From: Sporothrix humicola
Lineage: Eukaryota > Ascomycota > Sordariomycetes > Ophiostomatales > Ophiostomataceae
Assembly: GCA_021396245.1 (NCBI GenBank)
Contig: WNYE01000193.1
Coordinates: 1-12,585, forward strand
Direction: 5' to 3'
Length of the DNA: 12,585 nt
The position numbers and the translations under genes are program-made. The notes under the pieces are model-generated. The model saw only the letters and a list, made by a program, of their open reading frames with translations, did not search any database and was not told the origin of the DNA. Below, piece by piece: positions 1 to 9,899 of this stretch (within the stretch, counting starts at the first letter, position 1; every line of letters starts with the position of its first letter).

Positions 1-1900
1 GGAATTTTATTACACAAGTTATTTAAAAAAATCTCAATACTAAATTTAGTACCGAAATACTAAAATTTACAACCCTGTATATAACGAAACGACGATCCGT
101 TTATAAAACTTTAAAACGTTTTTATCGTTAATATTATATTTTCCTTTCGTTTTAATTATATAAATATTAATTATACGTAACTCGTATTATAAGTTACGAC
201 GTTATAAAAACCGAATATAATTTTATAACAGGATCGAAGACTTTTTACAAATCGTAGTTTTTTTTTATAATATTTTTTTTATTAATTAAAAAAAACGTTA
301 AATAACTTTTTAACTCGATTGTTTTACGTTATTTTTAATTAGTTGTAACGATGGCGACGGGTTAACGACGTTAAATTAAATAAGTTACGTTTAACTTTAA
401 AAAAAAAGTTAATTAAATTATAAAATTTAACGTTTAATTAAAAGTTAAATATTATTTAAAAAGACGGGTCATCGTTTAGTTTAAATTTAATAAACGATTA
501 AATAATTTAAATAAAAACCGGCGTAAATACCTCGAATAAAGTTTTTTTTTAAAAAAAACTTATAATTTTTTTTAAAACGGTTATTTATCGCCGAGCGATA
601 AAGTATTAAATAACGTAAATAAGACGTCGTAATAAAAAATTTCTTTTATTATATAATCCAACCGCCGCCATAACGTATTAAAGGTATTTATTACGTCGAA
701 ATAATATTAAATATTTAAATTAAAAGGCGTAAAGTAAAAAATATATTTAACGATTTTATTTTATAAATTTTTCGTTAAAGCGTTAATAATACTTTTAAAA
801 GTTTAATAATTAGTTAAAATTAAAATTTTATCGAGTATATTATTAAAAAAATATTATTAATATTTAAAACTTTTAATAATAATTAAAAATTTTTATTAAT
901 TAATACTTTAACGTATCTTTTAATCGTTAAATTTATAAAAATAATACGCCACTAAGTTTTAATATTTATTTTTATATTATCAAAATAAAATACCCGTAAA
1001 CGTTCGTTATAAAACGTTAATTTTTATTTAAATTAAAAGTTTTAAGTTAAAGTATTTTAAAAAAAACACCGATTAAAAAGTAACTTTTTATAAAAAGATT
1101 CGTAAAAAAAAAACTTACTTAATCACATACTCGTAAAAAAGCTTAACCATTAAAGATTACGCTTAAACCTTTTTATAAAAAAACCTTTCGCTTAATTACC
1201 TCGAAGTTTTCTTAAAGACTAGTCGCCGAAAAATCGTTTATAAAGTAAAAAACCGTATTTTCGGTAAGTTTAAATAAAAACTTTTTACTTTAAATTGTAC
1301 CGGATAAAGATAATTTTTACCGGGTAACTTTTTATATAAATAGAAACGTTTTTATTTTATTTAAAGAAATTTTAACCGATTAATAAATAAAAGTTTATTA
1401 ATCGTAAATATATATTACTTTTTTTTAATTTATTTTTATTTTTATTTTAACCGAGTTATTTTTACGGTTATTTTATTTTTTTTATTATATTTTTTTACTT
1501 TTACTTTTACTTAGTTTAAATAAAATAATTAAACGAACGAAACTTTTTTTTTTAAATAAATTACTCGTTAATTAAATACCGAGTATATATTACTTTTTTT
1601 TAATACTTTATAATTAAAACTTTTAATATTAAACGATCGATAAATTACCGAAAACGAAGTTACGAAAAACGTTTTTTTTATTAATATTATAAAAAAAAAT
1701 ACATTACTTTAATATTACTCCACGTTATAAATATTACCGTCTTTAATTAAAAAATCAAAAAAACAGGTTTATTTAACGTTTTTTAATCGAACGATAACTT
1801 CGCGGATATACTTATTAAAACGTTATTATAAAATTAATAACCGTTAAATTCGAACGAAAAAAAAACGTTAACGCCGTACTTTATATAATAAAAAACAATC
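1..1900. other. AT-rich RIPed stretch upstream of recognisable gag; no gene identified
   Basis: I see no intact frame and no domain I can name here. An ATG at 351-353 is in the same reading frame (frame of position 3) as the downstream zinc knuckle and RT. It opens a frame starting M-A-T-G whose interruptions are only TAA/TAG. That would make an unusually long gag of about 770 codons before the zinc knuckle, so the match of frame may be chance. The stretch could hold the 5' LTR, the leader and the N-terminal gag of the gypsy element, or an older unrelated repeat. 970-1340 keeps a few more CA dinucleotides than its surroundings. Confidence 0.4.
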
Positions 1901-2760
1901 GTTCATTAATTTATAACGTTATTAAATTAAACTTAATTATTAATACCGTTATTATTAAAGATTAAATTTACGTAATTGAGATTAATAATAAAAATAACGG
2001 TTAAAAAAAAGTACTTTTCGATATACGTATTATATAAGTTATTAATTAAATATTAATCGATTATACGTTAGCGTAACACGTTTATTATAACGGTAAGTTA
2101 TTAAAAAACTTTAACTTTTTAACGTAAAATACTTTTTTAACGTTCGTTTATTAAAAGTAATATAACCCGTTAACGTAACTACACCGTATTTACGAAAATA
2201 TATAAACTTTTAAATAAAAAAATAAAAAAAGTTATTAAATCCGACTACTTTATATAATAACTTTATTTAACTTTATAAACGTACCGTTATCGATATTTTC
2301 GTTTCTCCGTTTAAAAAATACTTTACGTAATAATACGTTTACCGATTAATTAAATTATAATATACTTAATACAACGTACGTTTTAACTTTAATATATATA
2401 AAAATATTAATATAGTCGTCGTAATTATTTAAAAAAAGTATAATCGTAAAATAAAAAGTAAAAAAAAAACGACGAAACGGTAAACGGACGGCGTAATTAA
2501 CTCGTTTTAAAAAATTAAAAACTTCGTAAAACGTTTACGCCGCCGAAACCGTAAATTAAAAAATTATAAATTTAAAAACGACTTTTTTACGAAACTTACT
2601 TTTAATAATAACGTTAATAATTAAAATAAATTAAACTTTAATAAGTTTTTTTATAACTATTATAAAATTTTTAATTATATAAAAACTTTTTATTATAAAT
2701 AAGTTACTTAAATAAATTAATAGTTATAAATAAACGTTAACGTTATTATAATTAATAATA
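1900..2760 (+). pseudogene. gag: gypsy gag, C-terminal nucleocapsid part (RIP-inactivated)
   Basis: Gag is the structural protein that packages retrotransposon RNA into virus-like particles. The part I can support is the C-terminal end. In the frame of position 2652 a basic stretch at about 2520-2560 (RLRRRNRK) is followed by an Asn/Asp-rich segment and then a CCHC zinc knuckle at 2652-2693. A basic region before the knuckle is usual for nucleocapsid domains. Upstream of about 2,500 I cannot align anything with confidence, so the left limit is approximate. The frame is broken by TAA codons explicable as CAA or CAG changed by C-to-T mutation. The same frame is used by the possible protease and the RT downstream, which suits a single gag-pol polyprotein. 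Confidence 0.5.
2652..2693 (+). other. CCHC zinc-knuckle remnant of gag
   Basis: The codons read Y-N-Y-Y-K-I-F-N-Y-I-K-T-F-Y. Reversing TGY-to-TAY and CAY-to-TAY changes at the four key sites restores the spacing C-x2-C-x4-H-x4-C, with Gly just before His as is usual. Four simultaneous matches at exact spacing, in the frame of the downstream pol, make chance unlikely but not excluded. Confidence 0.6.
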
Positions 2761-3074
2761 CGTTTAATAATTTTTCGGTCTTTAATAATAAAGTAAAAAA
2801 TTATTAAAGTTAATAAGTAAAGTTTTACTTTTATTAACTTAATTATATAAGTTTTCGTAAAATAAAAATTAAATATACTTTTTATACGAAACTATAAGTT
2901 ACTTATTTACGATATTTAACTAAACAATCCTCGTTTATACTTTTTTAAATATAAATAAAAAAATAAACTTTATAAACTTTACGTTTATAATTAAATATAA
3001 ACTATAATAATATTAAAACTTTATCCTCGCTTTACGGTTAACGGGTAAACGATTAATCTCCGTTAAAAGTACGT

Positions 3075-4353
3075 ATAAACTTACTTTTAAATTCCGCGAT
3101 ACTTAAAGTAATTAACGATTTTATATTAATATATATTTTTTTTTTTAACGGACAACCGTTAAGTTTTAATTTTTTTAAAACTTAAAAGTATAAAAAAATT
3201 TAAAATTATTATTAATATTATTAACGTATTATAATATTTTAAATTATATTATAAAAAGCCGTTATATCGTTTTTATCGACGATTATTTATTAAAAAAAAC
3301 GTTTAATATCGTTTATATTAATAACGTATAATTAAAAAAAATAAACTTATTATTAAATTAATAAATAATTTAAAGTTAAAGTTATAACCGTTCGTCGAAA
3401 AGTTTTCGTTTAAAATACGTAACTTTACCGACGTTTTTAACGCCGTTAAAGTAAAAAAAATTTTAATTTTTAAAAAAGTTATATACTTTATTAACTTAAT
3501 CGAAAAGGTTAAACTATCGTTAAAACCGATTTACGTTTTATCGTTTATTTAAAAATTAATACTTTAAAATATATTTATAAAAAACTCGTTAATAAACGTA
3601 TTAAACTTAACTTAAACTTTACGAAATTATTTATTTTATTTATCCTTAAAATTAATAACTTTTTTCGATTATATATCGACTATTAAAGTTTAAATAAAAT
3701 TACGGTTAAAAATAAATATTTTTTACTTTTTATTAATAAAATTATCGGCACTTTATAAAACGTTAAGTTTATATTAAAAATCGATTTATTAAAAACGTAT
3801 TACCGTATTTAACTTACTTTTAACGACGAATAAAAAACCGTTTTTCGTATAAAGTAAAAACTTTTCGAATATATTATTATACTTTTTAAATTAATAAATA
3901 CTTTAATTACTTTTTAAACGTATATATAACGAATATTAACGAACTTAATCGATTTTTATTACGTAATATATATAAACGATATTTTAATTTACTTTTATAC
4001 TTACGAAAAGTATACAAAGTATCTCCGATAAGTTTTTAAACGACTACGTAAAAATAATTTATATGTAAAAAAATTAAAATATAAATTTTTTTAAAAAAAA
4101 TTAAATCGTTTAACTTTTTATAAATTTAATTAAAACTATATACGGTTAACTTTTTTATTAATTTAAAAAAATTATTATTATATTTATTCGTTTAAAAAAA
4201 GTATTTTAAAAAGCGTTTATTTTACGTTATTTTAACTTTCGGTTACCGATTAAAGTAAAAACAAACATATTAAATAAAACCGTAATTAATATTTTAATTT
4301 AATAATATAATAATAAATAATAATACTTAATAACGTTTTATTTTTATAAACTC
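3075..4353 (+). pseudogene. pol: gypsy pol: protease?, reverse transcriptase, partial RNase H (RIP-inactivated, 3' truncated)
   Basis: This region encoded the polyprotein that copies the retrotransposon RNA into DNA. A possible protease active site is at 3087-3116 (L-N-S-A-I-L-K, compare L-D-S-G-A-T). RT blocks follow in frame. PIYVLS is at about 3526 (compare PIYALSP), RLYIDY at 3666-3683 (compare RLCVDYR) and ITVKNKYFLL at 3699-3728 (compare ITVKNRYPLP). A KIDL block is at about 3777-3788, LFKLINTLITF at 3882-3914 (compare PFGLTNAPATF) and the catalytic box YINDILIY at 3969-3992 (YLDDILIY; first Asp now Asn). Next come LRHFDPxLPI-like and ETDAS-like blocks at about 4210-4280. The RNase H piece matching QQYDDGKWHPIAFYSRKL is at 4300-4353. 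The stretch between the RT thumb and the LRHFD block looks about 60 residues shorter than usual, suggesting an internal deletion. RNase H stops abruptly after 4353 and no integrase is seen. Confidence 0.85.
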
Positions 4354-4435
4354 TTTAATTAAAAAACGTATTAAAGTATTATTATATTATTATTTATTAT
4401 ACCCTATTAAACTATTTAAATATATAATATTAAGT

Positions 4436-4990
4436 CCATCAACTAATTTAACGGTGTATTAAAAGGCCGGTTACCCGATAAAACTATATACCCTTCGCCC
4501 ACGTTATGGGATCGCTTTTATATCGTTGTTTTTTTTGGTATATAAAACTGTTTACGTTATTTTATTGTAAGCGTTTATTTCGTTTTAAGCCCGTTGTAAA
4601 GCTTTTAAGAGATAAGGGGGGGGAAGTGTAGTATATAATGTAAGGTGGTACGGGGGGTTTATTAATGGGTAGTTTATTAGTTTTTTTTATACTTTTTTTT
4701 ATTTATCGTTTTTTTGTCCTACCAGCTTACACAGTTAAGCTTGTGGTTTACGCTGTGCGTGTTAACTTTATCTTATTGTTACTTCTTTTTTATTTCGTTT
4801 CTCTTTTTTTTTTTCTTTTCCCGTATTAAATTTAAAGGCTAAGTGAAGGTAAAGTAAGTTAAATGTAATTAGATTTAATTAAACTTTTAACACCGTTTAA
4901 TCGTTTTGTTTTTAGTCCTTTATAGTGTCGTTATTACTTTACTTTTTATTCGTTGTTATATACTTTAGTAATAGTTTAGTGTAAAAGTAA
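4436..4990. other. Less mutated, gene-free island between the gypsy remnant and the LINE side
   Basis: Base composition changes sharply here. TG dinucleotides are frequent, by my count about 19 in 4441-4860 against about 4 CA. There are an eight-G run at 4616-4623 and a six-G run near 4653. T-rich blocks follow. I find no open frame, tRNA, rRNA or transposase motif. It may be a solo LTR or a different repeat hit on one strand only, or it may be unique spacer with light RIP leakage. Its left edge coincides with the loss of the gypsy element. Confidence 0.5.
4724..4741. repeat. Short inverted repeat, 6-bp arms
   Basis: AGCTTA and TAAGCT flank a 6-base spacer (CACAGT). A second pair, CACAG near 4730 and CTGTG near 4755, overlaps it. 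The arms are too short to assign a function; a terminator or a repeat end are both possible. Confidence 0.3.
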
Positions 4991-5022
4991 TATTAAAGTA
5001 AAACGAATATAACCGAATTTAA

Positions 5023-5058
5023 CGTAAATTTACGCGTAAATTTACGTATAAATTTACG
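5023..5058. repeat. Three tandem copies of a palindromic 12-mer
   Basis: CGTAAATTTACG occurs at 5023-5034 and 5035-5046. A third copy, TATAAATTTACG, is at 5047-5058. The 12-mer is its own reverse complement, so the array can fold or pair in several registers. The first two bases of the third copy differ from the others. Confidence 0.75.
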
Positions 5059-5082
5059 TTACCGCCGACTTATTAGTTACTT

Positions 5083-5245
5083 ACTTTTTTAATTTTACTT
5101 TGTTTTTAAGTTTTTTTTTTTTCGACTATTTAATAAAAACTTTTTATTTTTTTTTTTACTCCTTTTTTTTTTTTTTTTACTACTTTTATCCTTTTTAGTC
5201 TTTAGCCTTTTAACTTTCTTTTTTCTTTTACCTTTTTTTTTTTAT
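5083..5245. repeat. Pyrimidine-rich tract with long T-runs
   Basis: Runs of 12 T (5111-5122), 11 T (5147-5157) and 16 T (5163-5178) are separated by short C-containing spacers. On the minus strand this is an A-rich, purine-rich tract. It could be the poly(A)-like 3' end of a minus-strand element such as the LINE to the right, or a Lys-codon-rich tail of the segment at 5250-6475. The sequence does not decide between them. Confidence 0.5.
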
Positions 5246-5249
5246 AACC

Positions 5250-6475
5250 TCGTCGTTATTTTACGTTTTTTTATAATTTCCATTATATTTTTATATTATT
5301 TTATATAAATAATTATCTTTATCTTTTTTATTTATTCTCTTTTATTAATCCCGTTAACTTTTTATTATTAATTCGTTTTAATATACTTTTTACTCGTAAA
5401 ATTATTACCGGTAAAAACCTCGTTAACTTTACGCTTACCGACTTTTCGCGCTCGTTTTAAACTTACACCGTTATCTTCGAAAACTTGTATTAAAACGACG
5501 GCCACGGTTATTAATCTTATTTTAACTAAGTTTACGTTATCGTTATTAATATTTATAAAAGTAAAGTACTCTCCGATACCAACGACTTTTTTAATTACTT
5601 AAACTAAACCGGTATATATTTCTTTTCGTCTTACCTTAATCTTACGTTAACTTTTTTTTTCGTAAGTATTAACTTTAAATATATTGTTTACACTCGTATT
5701 AATTATAATTATTAAGTTTTCCTTTTTTATATTTATAATAACCTCGCCGTATTTTTTAAAGTATATCGCTATATTTTCGTTAATAAAACTATTAAAATTA
5801 CTTTTAATTACTTTACGGATCTTTTTAATTTTAATAACGCCGTTATTTATACCTTTAAAAAGTTTTAAAAAACTTTTAACGACGTTTTCGTTATTATTTC
5901 GTTTTATAAACGTAACTACGATAAATACGTTAAAAAACTCGTAATTAAGTTTTACGAAGTTACGGCTTGTATTATAAAAACCGTTAAAGTTTTTGTTAAA
6001 GTTATTAAAAATAAATTAATTTACACTTAAACCGTCGTAAACTTATTTTAAACTTTTTTAACGTTTATTTTTACACCGTTTTCGTATTTAAAAATTTTAA
6101 TTATATTTTTACTTTTATAAATTATTACCTTTTTTACGTTATTTCGTTACAATATTAACTTTATTAAACGTTATTTATTATAACTCGTACCGTCGGTTTT
6201 TTTAACTTTACTTTTACCTTTAACTTTAACCTTAACGGTTATACCGTTACCGTTTTATACTAGTTTTACGGTATTACTATTATAATATTTACTATTAACG
6301 ATTTTAACGATAAAGTTATTAAGGTTTACGGTTCCGGTTTTAACTTAGACAACGTCGTTAAAAACGTCGACGGGGGTAAAAACGGCGTTAACGACGGTAA
6401 CGACTAAGTTAATTATAATTAAAACGAAAGTAATTAAAATAATATTAAATAAGACGATAGTAGTGTTAACTTTTC
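5250..6475 (-). pseudogene. Unidentified RIPed, possibly formerly coding segment downstream of LINE ORF2
   Basis: I do not recognise this region. It lies about 100 bases beyond the apparent end of LINE ORF2, on the same strand. One minus-strand frame, starting near 6470, runs to about 5250 with interruptions that are only TAA/TAG. It has an early hydrophobic part, then a stretch near 6180-6240 of alternating Lys codons each preceded by T, which fits former Glu codons (TGA to TAA). A Lys/Gln-rich basic end follows. A different minus frame is completely free of stops over 122 codons (5650-6015), so the true frame is unresolved. It may be LINE 3' sequence, a third open frame, or an older element the LINE joined. 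Absence of TGA is weak evidence of coding, because RIP removes TG everywhere. Confidence 0.3.
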
Positions 6476-6792
6476 GGAGTAAAGTTTATTTTACGTTTAT
6501 ATTATTACGATATATATATAATGTTATTTTTTATAGTTTAATAACGGTAGTTTTATAATTTATAATTTATATAACGTTAATAGTTATTTTTGTTTTTTAA
6601 ACTTTTTCGTGTTTATACTGTGGTAAACTTGTTAGTTAAAGTATAATATAATAATTATTTATTTTTAATAAATTAGTTTATTATAATTTTTACGTTTTTC
6701 GTTTTTTCCGTTACTTTTCGTAAATTATGTTTATTTCGTAGTAGTTTTTTTAGTTTCTTGTATAACTTTTTTTTTATTAACTAGTTTAAAAT

Positions 6793-6840
6793 ATATTTTA
6801 TAACGACGTATAACGGTGTTTTTTATTCGCCGTAGTTATA
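6793..6840 (-). other. C-terminal Cys/His motif of LINE ORF2
   Basis: The codons read Y-N-Y-G-E-stop-K-T-P-L-Y-V-V-I-K-Y. Restoring TGY and CAY at the Tyr codons gives C-x-C-G ... H-x4-C, the zinc-binding motif at the end of many fungal LINE ORF2 proteins. It follows LFTRRVLNVKSSR (compare LFRRRVPNVxSPR) at 6841-6876. After it comes a segment ending FIKN...LLxYTL near 6630-6680 that matches the usual last block before the stop. Confidence 0.7.
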
Positions 6841-7479
6841 TCGCGACGATTTTACGTTTAAAACGCGGCGAGTAAATAAAACTTTTTTTATTTTTATTCG
6901 TTTTATATAAATTTATATTAATACGTTACTTTAATATTTTTATAAGTTAACGTATTTCTTTAATTATCTTTTAATAATATTTAAAACTTTTAAAGTAATA
7001 CTTAACTTATTTTACTTCTCGTTTATTATAAACTTAACTTATTAATCTTTTTATACCGTTATCTTTGATATTTTATTACTTTTCCACTCGTTATTTTACT
7101 TTTTTTTAAACTTTTTTTCGTTTAATTATATTTTTTTTTTTATTTATTATTATATTTAGTTTACAAGTCGTTTAATTATAATACTATATTAAACTTATTT
7201 TACTTCGAAGTCGTAATACTTTTTCTTTATATATAAATTTAAAAGTAAAATTACCGTTTCCGTTTTAATAATAACCGTCGAAATCACTTTAAATACGTTT
7301 ACGACCACTTTAATAACTTACGCTTATATCTTTATAAACTTTTTCGTAACTTTATTTTACTTCGTACTAGTTAAGTTATACTATACGAGGGTACCGTAAT
7401 ATATAAGTGTTTTAACGTATATTAAGTATAGTAACCTCGTTTTTTTAAAGTTATATTTTTACGTTATTATTATAAACTT

Positions 7480-8420
7480 AATAAACGCGAAAATTTATAT
7501 ATTAAACTTTACTTCCGTTATCGTAATATATATTACTTAATTTAACTTTTTATTTAATTATATTTTAAAAAACTGTGTCGTTTTTGTCGGTTAGATTTCG
7601 TTACTTTTTAGTTTAATTGTCGTTATTAATATTTTATAAGTTTTAGTAAAGTATAAAAACTTACTTTTTTTTACCCCGAATTTTATTTTATACTTAACCG
7701 TTTATAATTCGTATATATTTTATACTTTTTCAAGGTTTTTATAATTTTTATTAACGTCTTTATTAACTACGATAATATTTATATCGTCTACGAACTTTAT
7801 CGTAGTTAACGACGATATTATTATAAACTCTTCGTATAATATTGTAATATATAAAATGAATAAAATAAAGGATAACGTTGACCTTTGTAAGACCCCCGTC
7901 GGTACGTTTATTAACGATAATATTTTTTCGTCGAAGTGTAAAGTTGTTTATTTTAACTTTAAATAACTATGTATTTATTAAACCACTTATTTTTAATATT
8001 TTTTTTACTTTAATATATATAATAAACGTTTATAGTTAACCGTGTCGAATACTCTTAATATATCGAGTTATAGTAACGTTGTTATTACCTTTTAATTTTA
8101 AACACTTTGAATAATCGTTATTATTACTTTATATATTACCTCGGTTAACCGTTAAGTTTAGTTTTTTATTTACTTTTTTAATAACAAGTTATCTCGCTCC
8201 GTTACCGTTGTTATTTTTTTACTTATAATTGTCTCGATTATTTTATTTACTGTATTTAATAACGAAATAAGGCGGTATACTTTAATATTTAATTTATCGG
8301 CCGTGGTTTTATTTAGTTTCGTTAATATAATAATTTTAACTACTTTAAAACGGTGTAAGTAATATTTAGTTTCGAAGTTAACTTAAGTTAAACTTGTAAT
8401 CGCTTTTTCTTTTAATTTTT
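7480..8420 (-). other. LINE reverse transcriptase domain remnant
   Basis: The palm motifs of a non-LTR reverse transcriptase are present in order and in one frame. They are the fingers block at 8233-8280, motif A LDxxxxFDT (8041-8067), motif B (7861-7899) and motif C FVDD (7783-7794). Directly after motif C, NKNYKNLEKV (compare EENCxTLEKV) and, after a short gap, KFG continue the Tad-type pattern. Catalytic aspartates of motifs A and C are retained; premature stops upstream and downstream rule out function. Confidence 0.9.
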
Positions 8421-9119
8421 TTAATACTTTTAAAAATTCGACGGTTAAATTGTTTTTTTTTAATACTTTTTACGGTATAATTTTTTATAATACCGTTATT
8501 ATATCGTTACGTATAATTATTTAATTTATTTTTAGTTTTACTTTTAAGTTTAATATTAAAGGAATATTTAATAAATTTACGTAAAGTACCGAGAAAAACT
8601 TTACTTTAAAAGTCAACGTTTATCGTTCGTAATATAATGTCACCGTTAAGTTTACGTTATTAAACGTTAATAACCTTACGTCTTTAAGTATTATAAAACT
8701 TTAGATTTTTACTCACTTTTTTAACCGTTATAACTTTATCGAGTTTATTACGACAGTGGTTAAAGTGTACCTTTAATATATTATTTTCGTTTATCGTATA
8801 ACTTTTGTTTTATATTTTTGGCTTTATTTATATTCGTCGTAGTTATAGTCGTTTTATATTGTTTTTTACCGTTTCTTCGTTAACTTTATTTACGAGATTA
8901 CTTTTAATACACTTTTTATTTACTATTAGTGGGTTTTACTTTATAACTTAAGTATTTTAAAAGTATACTTCGTAGTTATATCCGTTATTTGTCGAATAAA
9001 TAAGTTTATATAATAGTTTATACCTTTTTATATCGTTATTTACTCGTTATTAATTAATTTTATTTTTTTAATTAATTTTTTTACCTTTTTATAATTTATT
9101 ATTTTTTAGTTTTATTTAT

Positions 9120-9780
9120 TTTTTATTTTTTTTACCGTCGTATTAGTCTTAATATAAACCTTTACCGTTTTATAGTTTAATCTTATTAAATAAGTTATTA
9201 TCTCGGTCTCCACCGTTATACCCTCCGTCGTTTACGTTAAGTTTAATATTAAATTTTTATAACTTTTTTTTATCTTCGTAATAATACTTTTTTTTATTAT
9301 TAAGGTTAACCTTTATTTCGTTATAAGTTTAATAATAATATAAACGTTTATCGAAGTTTTATTATATACGTTTTATATTAAGTAGTATAAATTAAAATCT
9401 TTCACTATTACGTGTATTTTAAACCTCGGTTGTTTTACCGTAAGTTCGAGTAACGGAGACTTTTATAGTTCCATTTCCGGGTTTCTTAAGTACACCGACC
9501 AAACCGTCACTGGCTTTTTCCCCGTATATATTGTAACGGTTACTTAGTTTACGTTTCTTTTTATCGTTTAGTTTTATACTTTTTATCTTTTATATACTAA
9601 TATTACTACTCTCCCACCACGATATAATAGTGTATATTTATATAACTTATTAAATATAATATTACCGTTTATATTTTTCGTTAACTTTTGTAACGTTATT
9701 ACGTTTAGTTTATTATAAAGTGTTATAATTTTATTTACGTTAATGGTTACTTTATATATATTTTAATAAATAATTTTTAA
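9120..9780 (-). other. LINE endonuclease (EEP/APE-type) domain remnant
   Basis: This domain cuts the target DNA to prime reverse transcription. Family landmarks appear in order: a Gln-Glu-Pro-like site (LQKL, 9682-9693), the RGGR block near 9621, the GDFN-like box (K-D-F-N, 9391-9402) and the LTWxTEGI block near 9240. The Gly of GDFN reads Lys and the two His of HHP read Tyr, each explained by C-to-T or G-to-A changes. A patch at about 9,420-9,545 keeps many CA and TG dinucleotides and reads almost cleanly (VTVWSVYLRNPEMEL), so it was hit less than the rest. Confidence 0.8.
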
Positions 9781-9899
9781 TATATTTATATATTTTAGGT
9801 GTTAGTTTCGGTTTTATTTTAGTTAAATGTTAGCGTGTTAGTTTTAAGTGTACTGTCGATTATATCGTTATTAATTAATTACGTTATCGTTTTAAATAT

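Larger units (their letters stand above)
1..4436 (+). mobile_element. RIP-degraded 5' part of a Ty3/gypsy LTR retrotransposon
   Basis: The plus strand carries gag zinc knuckle, possible protease, reverse transcriptase and the start of RNase H in that order, which is the Ty3/gypsy order. The RT domain is unmistakable. The element ends inside RNase H: integrase and 3' LTR are not found, and base composition changes near 4,436. CpA and TpG are almost absent while CpG is common, so the inactivation is RIP-like. Where the element begins is unclear. No LTR is recognised at 1-350, so the 5' LTR may lie outside the window or be too decayed to see. Stops in the readable frame are TAA or TAG, fitting lost Gln or Trp codons. 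At least two small indels shift the frame, near 3,545-3,560 and between about 4,100 and 4,250. Confidence 0.8.
6577..9860 (-). pseudogene. LINE ORF2: endonuclease / reverse transcriptase (RIP-inactivated)
   Basis: ORF2 nicks chromosomal DNA and copies the element RNA at the nick. All blocks sit in one minus-strand frame. Endonuclease (about 9780-9120) has a LQEP-like site at 9682-9693, YRGGRVVILVYKR near 9621 (compare HRGGRVAIxVHKR), KDFNLYYL at 9379-9402 (GDFNLHHP) and LTWTTEGI near 9240. Reverse transcriptase (about 8420-7480) has VYRLISLLNTVNKIIE at about 8233-8280 (compare AYRPISLLNTxGKIxE) and LDILRVFDT at 8041-8067 (LDISGAFDT). TGVLQRSTLSFIL is at 7861-7899 (TGVPQGSPLSPIL), and the catalytic box FVDDINI is at 7774-7794, with both Asp intact. 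Then come the thumb, ETVILLLNLYI (7228-7260) and the C-terminal motif at 6793-6840. Numerous TAA/TAG fit Gln/Trp codons. The start is approximate, since the region overlaps the end of ORF1, and the stop at 6577 is my best guess. Confidence 0.88.

Noticed and set aside
4610..4660. G-quadruplex from the G8 and G6 runs
   Set aside because: Only two long G-runs are present, with two GG pairs between them; the four-tract pattern with short loops is not met.
4436..4990. tRNA, rRNA or gene in the less mutated island
   Set aside because: No cloverleaf boxes, rRNA-like blocks or open frame could be seen on either strand.
5684..5944. Plus-strand 86-codon open frame beginning with ATG
   Set aside because: It is made of Ile, Leu, Phe, Thr and Lys codons from AT-rich RIPed DNA and matches no family. 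It lies antisense to the longer stop-free minus frame (5650-6015), so it is best read as a chance shadow.
6001..6060. Possible RNase H box (V-Y-D-G-x-S-x-N) on the minus strand near 6020-6045
   Set aside because: It resembles YTDGSG only with a missing residue, lies downstream of the ORF2 C-terminal motif where RNase H should not be, and no other RNase H block follows.
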